61,502 bases of DNA from NCBI RefSeq assembly GCF_900112065.1, contig NZ_FOKE01000001.1, positions 731,563-793,064 on the forward strand, given 5' to 3'. Positions 1 through 8,462 of this stretch are shown piece by piece. The notes below the pieces were generated by a model. That model saw only the letters and a list, made by a program, of their open reading frames with translations, did not search any database and had not been told where the DNA came from. The translations under genes were made by a program, and so were the position numbers. Every line of letters starts with the position of its first letter. Positions within the stretch are counted from its first letter, which is position 1. Source of the stretch: Cohnella sp. OV330. Lineage in GTDB: Bacteria > Bacillota > Bacilli > Paenibacillales > Paenibacillaceae.

Positions 1-76
1 TTTTTCCGGCTAACTCGCCCCGATCGCAGCTCCGTCATCGCAGTTGCACGGTTTTTCCGGCTAACTCGCTCCGATG
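1..76. repeat. 51-bp tandem repeat (end of an array cut by the window edge)
   Basis: The 24-base string beginning TTTTTCCGGCTAACTCG at position 1 recurs at position 52 with one mismatch, a period of exactly 51. The repeat lies just beyond the 3' end of ddl. It has the same period as five other intergenic arrays in the window, and the array presumably continues to the left of the window. Confidence 0.7.
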
Positions 77-98
77 ACCTGCCTGCCTTCCTTCGCGA

Positions 99-1226
99 TC
101 AGCCGCCGTAATCGATCAGTTGCTTCTCGGCATGACGGGCGAGCGCGAGCTCGATCAACGTGTCGAGGAGCTCCCGGTAGGAGACGCCCGTCTCCTGCCA
201 GAGCAGGGGATACATGCTGAACGGCGTGAAGCCCGGCAGCGTGTTGACTTCGTTGATCAGCAGCGCGCCGTCGCTCTTGCGCAGGAAAAAGTCCGCGCGG
301 CACAGCCCCGTCCCGTCGATCGCCAGAAAGGCCCGAACCGCCATTTCGCGAACGGCCTGCGCCGTCTCCTCGGGAATCTCCGCGGGAATGATCATGGCGG
401 ATTTGCCGTCGATATACTTCGCTTTATAATCGTAGAATTCGTTCGAGCTGACGATCTCGCCGGCGACCGACGCCCGCGGCTCGTCATTGCCGAGGACGGC
501 GACCTCGATCTCCCGCGCGTCGACGAACTCCTCCACGATGACCTTGCGGTCGTATCGCAAAGCTTCTTCAACGGCAGCAACTAACTCGTTTCGATTGCGC
601 GCTTTGGATACGCCGACGCTGGAGCCGAGATTGGCGGGCTTGACGAAGCTCGGATATCCGATTTCCCGCTCGATGCCGTCCAGGAGCGCCTCCCGCTCCT
701 TGTTCCAGTGAAACCGCGTGAACGCTCTATACCCGACCTGCGGCAAGCCGGCCGCCGAGAACATCGTCTTCATCGCCGCTTTGTCCATGCCGACCGAAGA
801 AGCAAGCACGCCCGCCCCTACGTAGGGCAGATTCGCCATCTCGAATAACCCTTGAATCGTTCCGTCCTCGCCGAAGGTGCCATGCAGCAGCGGGAACACG
901 ACGTCCACAGAACCGATGCCCTCGTGGCGGCCGACTTCCGATACCGCCGTTTCCGACATGCCCTGCATGAGGGGAATGAGCGACGAGCCGGTCTCTCCCG
1001 CTTCGCCCGTCTTCTCGAACTGCAGCTCCGCGACGGCCGCAGGCGGCGACTCGAGCAGCGAACCCGAACGCCATCTGCCTTCCTTCGTTATATAATAAGG
1101 AATAAGTTCGTATTTGTCGTAATCGAATGCCTTCAGCACCGCCAGCGCGGTCTGAAGCGATACTTCATGTTCGCCCGAGCGGCCGCCATAGACGAGCCCG
1201 ACGCGAATCTTCTGTCCAGTTCCCAT
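99..1226 (-). CDS. ddl: D-alanine--D-alanine ligase
   Basis: Cytoplasmic ATP-grasp ligase joining two D-alanines for peptidoglycan precursors. The protein is 375 residues, usual for the longer Ddl subgroup. Visible signatures are the N-terminal GLVYGGRSGEHEVSL substrate loop, KPANLGSSVGVSK in the ATP-grasp core and the C-terminal metal and substrate motif EVNTLPGFTPFSMYP. The open frame extends upstream to 1409, but the ATG at 1226 is preferred: a GGAGG lies about 10 bases before it and family homology begins there. It follows the amidase-domain gene in the same direction, 52 bp downstream, so co-transcription is likely. Its 3' end abuts a 51-bp repeat. Identification is firm from the motifs. 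Confidence 0.95.
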   Translation of the reverse strand: MGTGQKIRVGLVYGGRSGEHEVSLQTALAVLKAFDYDKYELIPYYITKEGRWRSGSLLESPPAAVAELQFEKTGEAGETGSSLIPLMQGMSETAVSEVGRHEGIGSVDVVFPLLHGTFGEDGTIQGLFEMANLPYVGAGVLASSVGMDKAAMKTMFSAAGLPQVGYRAFTRFHWNKEREALLDGIEREIGYPSFVKPANLGSSVGVSKARNRNELVAAVEEALRYDRKVIVEEFVDAREIEVAVLGNDEPRASVAGEIVSSNEFYDYKAKYIDGKSAMIIPAEIPEETAQAVREMAVRAFLAIDGTGLCRADFFLRKSDGALLINEVNTLPGFTPFSMYPLLWQETGVSYRELLDTLIELALARHAEKQLIDYGG

Positions 1227-1278
1227 TGTCAGCTTGACCTCCGCCTTGTTCGACTGCCTCGTGTATTCGCCCTTTAGA

Positions 1279-2358
1279 TTAGAAAATCGCCTCGATACGA
1301 TAGAAACGATACCGGGTATTCTCCGTCCAGGCGTAGGAATCGCGATAGTCCCAGTACCGGTGCCTGCTGGGCACGGTGTTGGCATTGACCAGCGGCATGC
1401 CATCCTCATTGGTAGCCGTCACGATCGTATTGTGCCTGAATTGGCCGTTGCCGTCCCAATCGTAGCAAATAACGTCGCCCGGAGACAGCTGCTCGGGGCG
1501 CTCGACGCGCACGGCCCGAAGCCCGGCCGGCCTCGGCTGGCTCAAAAAATGCTGCAGGCTGTTCGCGACCGCCCAGCTGTAGCTCCAGCGCTCCTGGCCG
1601 CTCGACAACCCGTGATACCACCAGCCCGATTCTCTTTTCCCAGTATAGTTCATGGGCGCGCCCCCTGCAAAGAGACACTGCGAGACGTAGTTGGTGCAGT
1701 TCACCTCGAAAAGCTCGTACGCCGGATTCGCTTTATCCCACCAAGCTTCGGCATAAGCGACGGCCGCTTCGCGGTCGTAGGGCCCGCTTCGGGCAGACGC
1801 TCCCCCGTATGGATTCGCCCACGGCGCGGCTTGAACGCCGCTCGCGATCCCTTGCCAAGCCGCATACCCGTCCCGAGCCGGAATAAACGGAACGGACGGC
1901 GCCACCGGCCACTCGCCGCCAGCGCCCAGCGCGCCCTCCGCGCCGGATCCCAGCAGCGCGGCGGACGAGCGCTCGTCGCCCAACGGCTCCGCGCGGTCCA
2001 ATCGCCACTCGCCGCCGAAGGGAACGAGCCGGATCCGCTCGCGCTCGATCCGCTCTTCGGCAAAGCCGGTCGCGCCGGCGCCGAAGGCTCTGGCGATCAG
2101 CAGCTGCAGATCGACGAAGGCCTCCTTCTCCCCGGCGTTCCACCGCAAGACGCGGGCGCGAATCTCGCCGCGCCGCGGCCGCGCCGCCGAAAAAGCGTCG
2201 CGCCGCCGAAGCGCGCGCGTCCGGCGTTCCAACCGCCAGCGGTGCGCCTCGTCGCCGATCCGCGCCAGCGCATCGGGCGAACGGTTTAATTCCGCTTCGT
2301 TCACCGCGTTCACGTATTCAACCAGCGCCTTCTTTATCCGTTCGTCCAATTCCGGCAC
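1279..2358 (-). CDS. amidase-domain protein (Amidase_6-like)
   Basis: A 359-residue protein. The C-terminal half (from about residue 200) matches the putative amidase domain of Firmicutes: a conserved NCTNYVSQCLFAGG segment with the likely catalytic Cys, a GDVICYDWDG strand and an HNTIVTA segment with the likely catalytic His, as in NlpC/P60-type folds. The N-terminal ~190 residues resemble no domain I can name. No signal peptide is visible, although many relatives are exported. The start is GTG at 2358 behind GGGAGGGG. It lies upstream of ddl in the same direction, which would fit a cell-wall-related role. The true substrate is not shown by the sequence. Confidence 0.8.
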   Translation of the reverse strand: MPELDERIKKALVEYVNAVNEAELNRSPDALARIGDEAHRWRLERRTRALRRRDAFSAARPRRGEIRARVLRWNAGEKEAFVDLQLLIARAFGAGATGFAEERIERERIRLVPFGGEWRLDRAEPLGDERSSAALLGSGAEGALGAGGEWPVAPSVPFIPARDGYAAWQGIASGVQAAPWANPYGGASARSGPYDREAAVAYAEAWWDKANPAYELFEVNCTNYVSQCLFAGGAPMNYTGKRESGWWYHGLSSGQERWSYSWAVANSLQHFLSQPRPAGLRAVRVERPEQLSPGDVICYDWDGNGQFRHNTIVTATNEDGMPLVNANTVPSRHRYWDYRDSYAWTENTRYRFYRIEAIF

Positions 2359-2404
2359 CGGACTCCCCTCCCGTACGGCACAGAATGCATCCGTTCAAAT
2401 GTAT

Positions 2405-2840
2405 GCCGGCCGCGGCGGTTCCATGCTTGCGCAAGACCTGTGCGATGCCGCGGGAGAAGACTTCCGTTGCTACCGCGGTAAATCCCATGCGCTGTCTGGG
2501 AAAGCACTGTTGCTTGGCGGCTGAGGACGGGCGCGATGTACTGACGAGGGAAAGCACTTTTGCCCAGGAGGCTACGGCGGAGCGTGATTTACTGCCGAGG
2601 GAAAGCATTTTTGTCCAGAAGGCTACGTCGGAGCGCGATGTACTGCCGTGGGAAAGTACTTCTCTCCTGGCGGCTACGGTGACTCGCGATGAACTGCCTA
2701 GGGAAAGCACTTTTGTCCATGAGGCTACGGCGAAGCGAGATGTACTGCCGTGGGAAAGCACTCCTCTCCCTTCCGCTGCGGTGGGCGCTTTGCGCTGTCG
2801 TCGGACGGCGCATATTGGCCGGCCGCGGCGGTTCCATGCT
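2405..2840. repeat. 51-bp degenerate tandem array flanked by a 23-bp direct repeat
   Basis: Units starting GGGAAAGCA/T begin at 2498, 2548, 2599, 2650, 2701 and 2752 (period 50-51), with a weaker unit before 2498 near 2452. Each unit also carries GGCTACGG and ends in a GATGTACTGCCG-like segment. Because 51 is a multiple of three, several frames stay open on both strands, producing false ORFs. An exact 23-base sequence (GCCGGCCGCGGCGGTTCCAT plus GCT) occurs on each side, at 2405-2427 and 2818-2840. This gap between the divergent amidase and acnA genes holds no convincing gene. Confidence 0.8.
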
Positions 2841-2996
2841 CTTCTTCCACGGGCCTGCCAGCCCGCCTCTCCCCTGTCGCCAGCTTCTCTTTTCAAGCCT
2901 CTTCCGCGGATGATCCCCACCGTTTGCGGCATGCTAAACCTCATGCCATATCGGCCGTTTTCCCCCTCATTGGTAACAAACTAGACACAATCTCTC

Positions 2997-3025
2997 TTTA
3001 CTGTGCGCCGGGATAGCGCTATAAT
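2997..3025 (+). promoter_or_regulatory. sigma-A promoter of acnA
   Basis: TTTACT at 2997-3002 and a perfect TATAAT at 3020-3025 are separated by 17 bp. The predicted transcript has a leader of about 115 nt before the TTG start of acnA, and that leader contains the palindrome at 3054-3070. Confidence 0.75.
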
Positions 3026-3053
3026 AATGAGGAAGGTTTAATTTTGAAATCGG

Positions 3054-3070
3054 GTTTCACAGAATGAAAC
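3054..3070. promoter_or_regulatory. palindromic operator candidate GTTTCA-N5-TGAAAC in the acnA leader
   Basis: A perfect 6+6 inverted repeat with a 5-bp spacer (CAGAA) sits about 25-40 bp downstream of the predicted transcription start. An identical-arm palindrome is found in the leader of the IclR-family gene (8252-8268). Position and sharing suggest a repressor site for that regulator; this is inference. Confidence 0.55.
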
Positions 3071-3148
3071 GTAAACGAGAATGCTTCTCATCCTCGCGAC
3101 GCCATTTATTTTGGAATCCGTGCAATCTTATCTAGGAGGCCGATTATT

Positions 3149-5857
3149 TTGTCCACCCTTCCGTACAACGTACAGGCCGACCTGCAGGCAGCGGGCAATT
3201 CGTATCGCTACTACAACCTGCAAGGTCTGGAAGAGCAAGGCCTGGGCCCCGTGTCCAAGCTGCCTTTCTCGATGAAAGTCCTGCTTGAAGCCGCTATCCG
3301 CCAGTTCGACGGACGCGCCATCACGCTGGAGCATGTGAAGCAAATCGCCAACTGGGCGAACGGCCGCGAAGATAAGGAAGTTCCATTCATCCCTGCCCGC
3401 ATCGTGCTGCAAGACTTCACCGGCGTACCGGTCGTCGTCGATCTCGCCGCGATGCGCGAGACCGTGAAGCAAGCCGGCGGCGATCCGAAGCGCATCAACC
3501 CGCTCGTTCCCGTCGACCTCGTTATCGACCACTCCGTCATGGTCGACGCTTTCGGCACCGCGGATGCCCTGCAAATCAACATGGATCTCGAATTTGAGCG
3601 CAACGAAGAGCGCTACCGTTTCCTTCGCTGGGCGCAGACTGCGTTCGACAACTTCCGGGCCGTTCCTCCGGCAACCGGTATCGTCCACCAGGTTAACCTT
3701 GAATACCTGGCATCCGTCGCGGCAACCAAGACCAAAGACGGCGTAACTGAAGTATACCCCGACTCGCTCGTCGGCACGGACTCCCACACGACGATGATCA
3801 ACGGCCTCGGCGTCGTAGGCTGGGGCGTCGGCGGCATCGAAGCCGAAGCCGGCATGCTCGGCCAACCGCTGTATTTCGTCATGCCTGAAGTCATCGGTTT
3901 CCGCCTGACCGGCAGCCTGGCCGAAGGCGCTACGGCGACCGACCTTGCGCTGACCGTCACCCAGATCCTTCGCAAGAAGGGCGTCGTCGGCAAGTTCGTC
4001 GAGTTCTTCGGTCCGGGTCTGTCCAACATCAGCCTGGCCGACCGCGCTACGGTCGCCAACATGGCGCCTGAATACGGCGCGACGATCGGTATCTTCCCGG
4101 TCGACAACGAGACGCTGAACTACCTGCGCCTCACCGGCCGCGACGAGAAGCAAATCGAGCTCGTCGAAGCTTACTACAAAGCGCAAGGCATGTTCCGCAC
4201 CGACGACACGCCGGATCCGACGTTCACGGACGTCATCGAGCTCGACCTTTCCACCATCGTGCCTTCGCTTGCCGGTCCGAAGCGTCCGCAAGACCGCGTC
4301 GAACTGACGGCGATGAAGGAAGAGTTCAACAACATCATCCGCACGCCGATCGACAAGGGCGGCTACGGCCTCTCCGACGAGAAGATCGCGCAGACCGCGC
4401 CTGTGAAGCACCGCAACGGCCAGGCGAGCACGCTCACGACGGGCGCCGTCGTCATCGCGGCAATCACGAGCTGCACGAACACGTCGAACCCGAGCGTCAT
4501 GATCGGCGCCGGCCTCGTCGCGAAAAAAGCCGTCGAGCGCGGCCTGACGAAGCCTGCTTACGTCAAGAGCTCGCTGACTCCGGGTTCGCTCGTCGTCACC
4601 GACTACCTGGTGAAGGCCGGCGTGCTTCCTTACCTGGAGAAGCTCGGCTTCTACGTCGCCGGCTACGGCTGCGCGACCTGTATCGGCAACTCCGGCCCGC
4701 TGCCTGACGAAGTCAGCCAAGCGATCGCCGACAACGACATGACCGTAGCTGCCGTCCTCTCGGGCAACCGGAACTTCGAAGGCCGCGTGCACGCGCAGGT
4801 CAAAGCGAACTATCTCGCTTCGCCGCCGCTCGTTATCGCATACGCGCTGGCCGGTACGGTCAACATCGACCTTGCCAACGATCCGATCGGCTACGACCCG
4901 AACAACGTGCCGGTTTACTTGAAGGACATCTGGCCGACCAACGAAGAGATCCAGCAAGCCGTCGCCGCTTCGCTCGATCCCGAGATGTTCCGCAAGAAGT
5001 TCGAGAACGTCTTTACGCAAAACGAGCAGTGGAACAAGATCCCAGTACCGGAAGGCGAGCTGTACGAGTGGGACGACAAGTCGACCTACATCGCGAACCC
5101 GCCGTTCTTCACCGACCTGGGCGATCAGCCGGGCGACATCGGCGACATCAAGCGCGCCAACGTACTGGCTCTGCTCGGCGATTCGGTCACGACGGACCAT
5201 ATCTCTCCTGCGGGCAACATTAAGGTCGACAGCCCTGCCGGCGAATATCTGATCAAGCACGGCGTCGACAAGAAAGACTTCAACTCTTACGGTTCCCGCC
5301 GCGGTAACCACGAGGTCATGATGCGCGGCACGTTCGCCAACATCCGGATCCGCAACCAAGTCGCTCCGGGCACCGAAGGCGGCGTGACGACTTACCTGCC
5401 GACGGGCGAGATTATGTCGATTTACGACGCGTCGATGAAGTACCAGAAGAACAAGACCAACCTCGTCGTCATCGCCGGCAAGGAATACGGCACGGGCTCC
5501 TCGCGCGACTGGGCGGCCAAGGGCACGTTCCTGCTGGGCGTCAAGGCGGTCATCGCCGAGAGCTTCGAGCGTATCCACCGTTCGAACCTCGTGGGCATGG
5601 GCGTACTGCCGCTGCAGTTCCAACCGGGCAACGGCTGGAAGACGCTGGGCATCAGCGGCCACGAGAAGTTCGACATCGAAGGCCTCTCGAACGACGTGCA
5701 GCCAGGACAGACGGTTACCGTTACCGCGACGCGCGAAGACGGCACGACCTTCTCCTTCCCTGCGATCGTTCGCCTTGATTCGATGGTCGACGTCGACTAC
5801 TACCGCAACAGCGGCATCCTGCAGACCGTTCTGCGCCAGATGATCGCGAACCAATAA
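3149..5857 (+). CDS. acnA: aconitate hydratase AcnA
   Basis: TCA-cycle enzyme that interconverts citrate and isocitrate through a [4Fe-4S] cluster. The protein is 902 residues, typical of the monomeric AcnA/IRP1 type (CitB in Bacillus). Cluster cysteines are visible in [11 protein letters not shown] (about residue 441) and [14 protein letters not shown] (about 507-510). The swivel domain follows, with [12 protein letters not shown] and [10 protein letters not shown]. The start is a TTG at 3149, nine bases after AGGAGG; the family N-terminus begins here. It has its own sigma-A promoter and a terminator just after the stop. In Bacillus, aconitase is controlled by CcpC/CodY; here a palindrome shared with a nearby IclR-type regulator suggests a different or additional control. 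Confidence 0.98.
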   Translation: MSTLPYNVQADLQAAGNSYRYYNLQGLEEQGLGPVSKLPFSMKVLLEAAIRQFDGRAITLEHVKQIANWANGREDKEVPFIPARIVLQDFTGVPVVVDLAAMRETVKQAGGDPKRINPLVPVDLVIDHSVMVDAFGTADALQINMDLEFERNEERYRFLRWAQTAFDNFRAVPPATGIVHQVNLEYLASVAATKTKDGVTEVYPDSLVGTDSHTTMINGLGVVGWGVGGIEAEAGMLGQPLYFVMPEVIGFRLTGSLAEGATATDLALTVTQILRKKGVVGKFVEFFGPGLSNISLADRATVANMAPEYGATIGIFPVDNETLNYLRLTGRDEKQIELVEAYYKAQGMFRTDDTPDPTFTDVIELDLSTIVPSLAGPKRPQDRVELTAMKEEFNNIIRTPIDKGGYGLSDEKIAQTAPVKHRNGQASTLTTGAVVIAAITSCTNTSNPSVMIGAGLVAKKAVERGLTKPAYVKSSLTPGSLVVTDYLVKAGVLPYLEKLGFYVAGYGCATCIGNSGPLPDEVSQAIADNDMTVAAVLSGNRNFEGRVHAQVKANYLASPPLVIAYALAGTVNIDLANDPIGYDPNNVPVYLKDIWPTNEEIQQAVAASLDPEMFRKKFENVFTQNEQWNKIPVPEGELYEWDDKSTYIANPPFFTDLGDQPGDIGDIKRANVLALLGDSVTTDHISPAGNIKVDSPAGEYLIKHGVDKKDFNSYGSRRGNHEVMMRGTFANIRIRNQVAPGTEGGVTTYLPTGEIMSIYDASMKYQKNKTNLVVIAGKEYGTGSSRDWAAKGTFLLGVKAVIAESFERIHRSNLVGMGVLPLQFQPGNGWKTLGISGHEKFDIEGLSNDVQPGQTVTVTATREDGTTFSFPAIVRLDSMVDVDYYRNSGILQTVLRQMIANQ

Positions 5858-5871
5858 TCCGTTTCACAACC

Positions 5872-5912
5872 AGCCGTATCCCGGGGTCGCTCCCGGAGAT
5901 ACGGCTTTTTCA
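5872..5912 (+). terminator. terminator of acnA
   Basis: AGCCGTATC pairs with GATACGGCT around an inner GC-rich CCGGG/CCCGG stem, followed by TTTTT. It sits 14 bp after the acnA stop codon. Confidence 0.85.
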
Positions 5913-5943
5913 TGTCGCGTCAGGCAGCGTACCTATATCAGGT

Positions 5944-5973
5944 TTGGGAAACGGGATCATGATGCGCTATAAT
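5944..5973 (+). promoter_or_regulatory. candidate promoter of the PDZ/Lon-like protease gene
   Basis: TATAAT at 5968-5973 with a weak TTGGGA 18 bp upstream. The gene after it follows the acnA terminator, so an own promoter is needed. Confidence 0.5.
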
Positions 5974-5996
5974 GAGGGACGGAGGTGACGATCGCA

Positions 5997-7151
5997 TTGA
6001 CAACCGAGAATAAAGGTTTTATCCGGCGTTATAGACCGGCGATCATCATCGCGGCGCTCATCGTCGTCGTGATCGTCGCCAGCAACTGGTCCTTGCCGTA
6101 CGTCCTGTACGGACCGGGTTCGGCAGAGCCCGTGCACCCTCGCGTCGAGACGGACCACAAGGTCGATCAGAAGGGCGAGCTGCTTTTCACGACCGTATCG
6201 TCCTACTCCAAACCGAACGTATTCTCCATCATATATGCTTGGCTGAATCCCAAAATGGATATCCAGACGCAGGCCAAGGCGACGGGCGGCACGGTCAGCC
6301 TCAGCGCCTACCGCAACCTCATGGCCTGGATGAGAGACAGCTCCGAGGCCAACGCCCTGCTCGCGGCCTACACGGCGATGGACAAGAAGATCGATGTGAA
6401 GGAACAGGGCATCATCGTCAATTCGTTCATCAAGGAAACGAAGGCGCGGGAGCATGGACTGCAGGAGGGGGATATCATCACCTCGGTGGACGGCGTCAAA
6501 GCGAACAACGCGGAGGAACTCAGCAAGTACTTGTCGTCCAAAAAGGCCGGCGATACGGTCAAGCTGGCGGGCACGCGCGGGGGGAAATCTTTTACGGCGA
6601 ACGTACCGCTCATCGAGATGCCCGGCACGGGCAAGCCTGGCGTCGGCTTCACCAATCAGACCGTGCTCAAGGTGACGCCGCCCGACAAGGTCAAGTTCGA
6701 TTTTGAGGACACCGGAGGCCCTTCCGCCGGCCTCATGATGACGCTCGAGATCATCTCCCAGCTGCAGGACAAGGATCTGACCAAGGGCTACCGGATCGCG
6801 GGCACGGGGACGATCGCGGCCGACGGCAGCGTCGGACTCATCGGCGGCATCCAGTACAAGCTCATGGCGGCGGACCGCGAAAAGGTTGACTACTTCCTCG
6901 TCCCTTATACGCGCGTGGCTGCCGACCACTGGCAGGACAACGAAAAAATCGCGCCGAAAGACGCGATCAACGCCGTGCTGAACGGCTTCGGCAATTGGAG
7001 CCTTGCGCAGCAGACGGTCGCCGACCTGAAGCTGAAGCCGAAGCTCGTGCCCGTCGCGTCCCTGCAGGACGCGCTGGACTTCCTGAACAGCCTGGAGCCG
7101 AAAAAGGACGAGAACGCGGCCAGTCCGGCGCCAAGCGCCAAAGCTTCCTGA
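5997..7151 (+). CDS. membrane-anchored PDZ and Lon-like (S16) serine protease, YlbL type
   Basis: About 384 residues. There is one N-terminal membrane segment (AIIIAALIVVVIVASNW, near residues 17-33), then an extracytoplasmic region with a PDZ domain (around 130-225, with KAREHGLQEGDIITSVDG). The C-terminal Lon-type proteolytic domain shows the serine motif DTGGPSAGLMM and the lysine in GGIQYKLMAA, the Ser-Lys dyad of family S16. Relatives include Bacillus YlbL and streptococcal SepM, which cleave secreted peptides or membrane proteins. Start choice: a GTG at 5985 lies inside the ribosome site GGAGGTG, so the in-frame TTG at 5997 is preferred. It is a single gene with its own promoter and terminator. 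Confidence 0.88.
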   Translation: MTTENKGFIRRYRPAIIIAALIVVVIVASNWSLPYVLYGPGSAEPVHPRVETDHKVDQKGELLFTTVSSYSKPNVFSIIYAWLNPKMDIQTQAKATGGTVSLSAYRNLMAWMRDSSEANALLAAYTAMDKKIDVKEQGIIVNSFIKETKAREHGLQEGDIITSVDGVKANNAEELSKYLSSKKAGDTVKLAGTRGGKSFTANVPLIEMPGTGKPGVGFTNQTVLKVTPPDKVKFDFEDTGGPSAGLMMTLEIISQLQDKDLTKGYRIAGTGTIAADGSVGLIGGIQYKLMAADREKVDYFLVPYTRVAADHWQDNEKIAPKDAINAVLNGFGNWSLAQQTVADLKLKPKLVPVASLQDALDFLNSLEPKKDENAASPAPSAKAS

Positions 7152-7167
7152 AGCAAACCGTTTAAAA

Positions 7168-7208
7168 AGAGCCTTGTTCGCCGTTTATGCGGCGAGCAAG
7201 GCTCTTTT
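7168..7208 (+). terminator. terminator after the PDZ/Lon-like protease gene
   Basis: AGAGCCTTG..CGCCG pairs with CGGCG..CAAGGCTCT around a TTTATG loop, ending in TTTT. Confidence 0.85.
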
Positions 7209-7221
7209 GTATGCGTTGGAC

Positions 7222-7450
7222 AGGGGATCCGCTATTCGTGCTCAGATCGCGTTTTTGACTCGCCTACGGACATAGAATCCGCTATTACCCGTAGATAGAA
7301 CCATTTTGGACTCGATTCCGCCAAATAATGCCTCTCCAGTCCGCAACGGTCTTCGACAGGTCGCCTTTTCACAAAATAACGTCTTCTGAGTCCGCCATCC
7401 GTCGGTGTATGTCTCGAAATAGAACAATCCGAGCGTGGGTTAGCCAACCG
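7222..7450. repeat. about 51-bp degenerate tandem array in a convergent gap
   Basis: ATCCGCTATT starts at 7227 and 7277 (period 50), and AGTCCGC at 7338 and 7389 (period 51). ATAGAAC occurs near 7295 and 7415. The array fills the 343-bp gap between the stop codons of the protease gene and the IclR-family gene. No gene is visible in it. Confidence 0.6.
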
Positions 7451-7451
7451 A

Positions 7452-7547
7452 GTTCGCCCAAGCGCATAGCGTCCCCTATGATCACGTATGGCGCCTAATC
7501 GAGCAGCGCGCCCATGCGCGTAGCGGCCCCGATGATCGCCGACGCGC
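7452..7547. repeat. displaced partial copy of the IclR-family gene 3' end
   Basis: The segment 7456-7493 (CGCCCAAGCGCATAGCG..) resembles the coding end at 7510-7547 (CGCCCATGCGCGTAGCG..), offset by 54 bp, with about three quarters of bases matching by eye. The copy lies just past the stop codon at 7495-7497 and is in line with the adjoining ~51-bp array. Confidence 0.45.
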
Positions 7548-8238
7548 GCTCCTCCATGACGTCGGGCGTGAGCCTGTTCGAAGGGCCGGAGACGGCGAGC
7601 GCGGCAACCAGTTTGCCCGAGCGGCTGAAGATCGGCGCCGCCACCGCGGCAGCGCCCGGCTCCCGCTCTTCGAAGCTGGTCGCGTAGCCGGCCGCGACGA
7701 CTTCGTCCAGCTGCTTCGCATAGGACGGACTCCGCAGCCCCGCGGGCCACGCCGGATCGCTCAGCAGCGCCTCGCGCGTATTGCTATCCTCGAACGCCAG
7801 CAGCACCTTGCTGGAGGCGCCTACGGACAGCGGCAGGCGGATGCCGACCTGCGCGACCCGGCGGATCGCCTGCCGGCTCTGCACCGCCTGGATCCGCACG
7901 CGTTCGAGACGGTCGCGAATATACAGGCTGACCGTCTCCCCCATCTGATCCCGCAGCTTTTCCATCTCGCCGATGAGCACGACCGTCGGATCGTCCGACC
8001 GCGCGAAGTGAGCCGACAGCTCCAATACGCGAAGCCCGAGCCTATATTTGTCCGTCGCGTCGTCCCGGATGACGAAGCCCTTCTCCTCGAGCGTCGCGAG
8101 CAGCCGATGAACGGTGCTCTTATGCAGCTCGCACTTTGCCGCCAGCTCCGTCAGGCTCCATTCGCTCCCTGTCGTGAATACGAGCAGGATGTCGAGGGCA
8201 CGTTCGACGGCACGCACGGTTTTCTTTTCCTCTTCCAA
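7495..8238 (-). CDS. IclR-family transcriptional regulator
   Basis: About 247 residues with the IclR layout. The N-terminal winged helix (WSLTELAAKCELHKSTVHRLLATLEEKGFV, about residues 27-56) is followed by an effector-binding domain (YRLGLRVLELS..., ending MEERASAIIGAATRMGALLD). A GTG at 8247 is in frame, but it lies within the ribosome site GGAGGTG, so the TTG at 8238 is the better start. Its promoter (8281-8309) and a GTTTCA-N5-TGAAAC palindrome (8252-8268) lie immediately upstream, suggesting autoregulation. The same palindrome lies in the acnA leader. IclR proteins usually sense small organic acids or sugar acids; the effector here is unknown. Confidence 0.9.
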   Translation of the reverse strand: MEEEKKTVRAVERALDILLVFTTGSEWSLTELAAKCELHKSTVHRLLATLEEKGFVIRDDATDKYRLGLRVLELSAHFARSDDPTVVLIGEMEKLRDQMGETVSLYIRDRLERVRIQAVQSRQAIRRVAQVGIRLPLSVGASSKVLLAFEDSNTREALLSDPAWPAGLRSPSYAKQLDEVVAAGYATSFEEREPGAAAVAAPIFSRSGKLVAALAVSGPSNRLTPDVMEERASAIIGAATRMGALLD

Positions 8239-8251
8239 CGGGTTCACCTCC

Positions 8252-8268
8252 GTTTCACTACATGAAAC
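8252..8268. promoter_or_regulatory. palindromic operator candidate GTTTCA-N5-TGAAAC upstream of the IclR-family gene
   Basis: Perfect 6+6 palindrome with spacer CTACA, directly abutting the GGAGG of the regulator gene and downstream of its predicted -10. It is identical in arms and spacing to the site at 3054-3070 before acnA. Binding by the encoded regulator is inferred. Confidence 0.6.
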
Positions 8269-8280
8269 CTAGTTACACTG

Positions 8281-8309
8281 AGTATAACTCACTACCGCCC
8301 CAACGTAAA
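8281..8309 (-). promoter_or_regulatory. sigma-A promoter of the IclR-family gene
   Basis: On the minus strand TTTACG (8304-8309) and TATACT (8281-8286) are separated by 17 bp. Transcription would start near 8274, just before the palindrome. Confidence 0.65.
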
Positions 8310-8366
8310 TCTCCAAAGCTAGTATTACAGTTCGATTACATGTACCTAACAAAACGACAATGTCCG

Positions 8367-8395
8367 TTGACGCTTTAGGCCGTAAGCCCTAAATT
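8367..8395 (+). promoter_or_regulatory. sigma-A promoter of the alpha/beta hydrolase gene
   Basis: TTGACG (8367-8372), 17-bp spacer, TAAATT (8390-8395). It is divergent from the IclR-family promoter. Confidence 0.6.
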
Positions 8396-8462
8396 TAAAT
8401 TATCAGATAATAATGCGCTTTCAATGCTAGGTTAAAGCGCTAGATTGATAGGAGGCGATCCC

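Noticed and set aside
2385..2984. Open frames on both strands across the acnA upstream gap (about 200 codons each)
   Set aside because: They consist of a 17-residue repeat produced by the 51-bp tandem array; frames stay open because the period is a multiple of three. No start with a ribosome site and no domain.
3128..5854. A 908-codon open frame antisense to acnA
   Set aside because: It is an artefact of GC-rich codon bias opposite a highly expressed gene; it has no homology, its translation is Arg/Val/Asp-rich, and acnA is certain.
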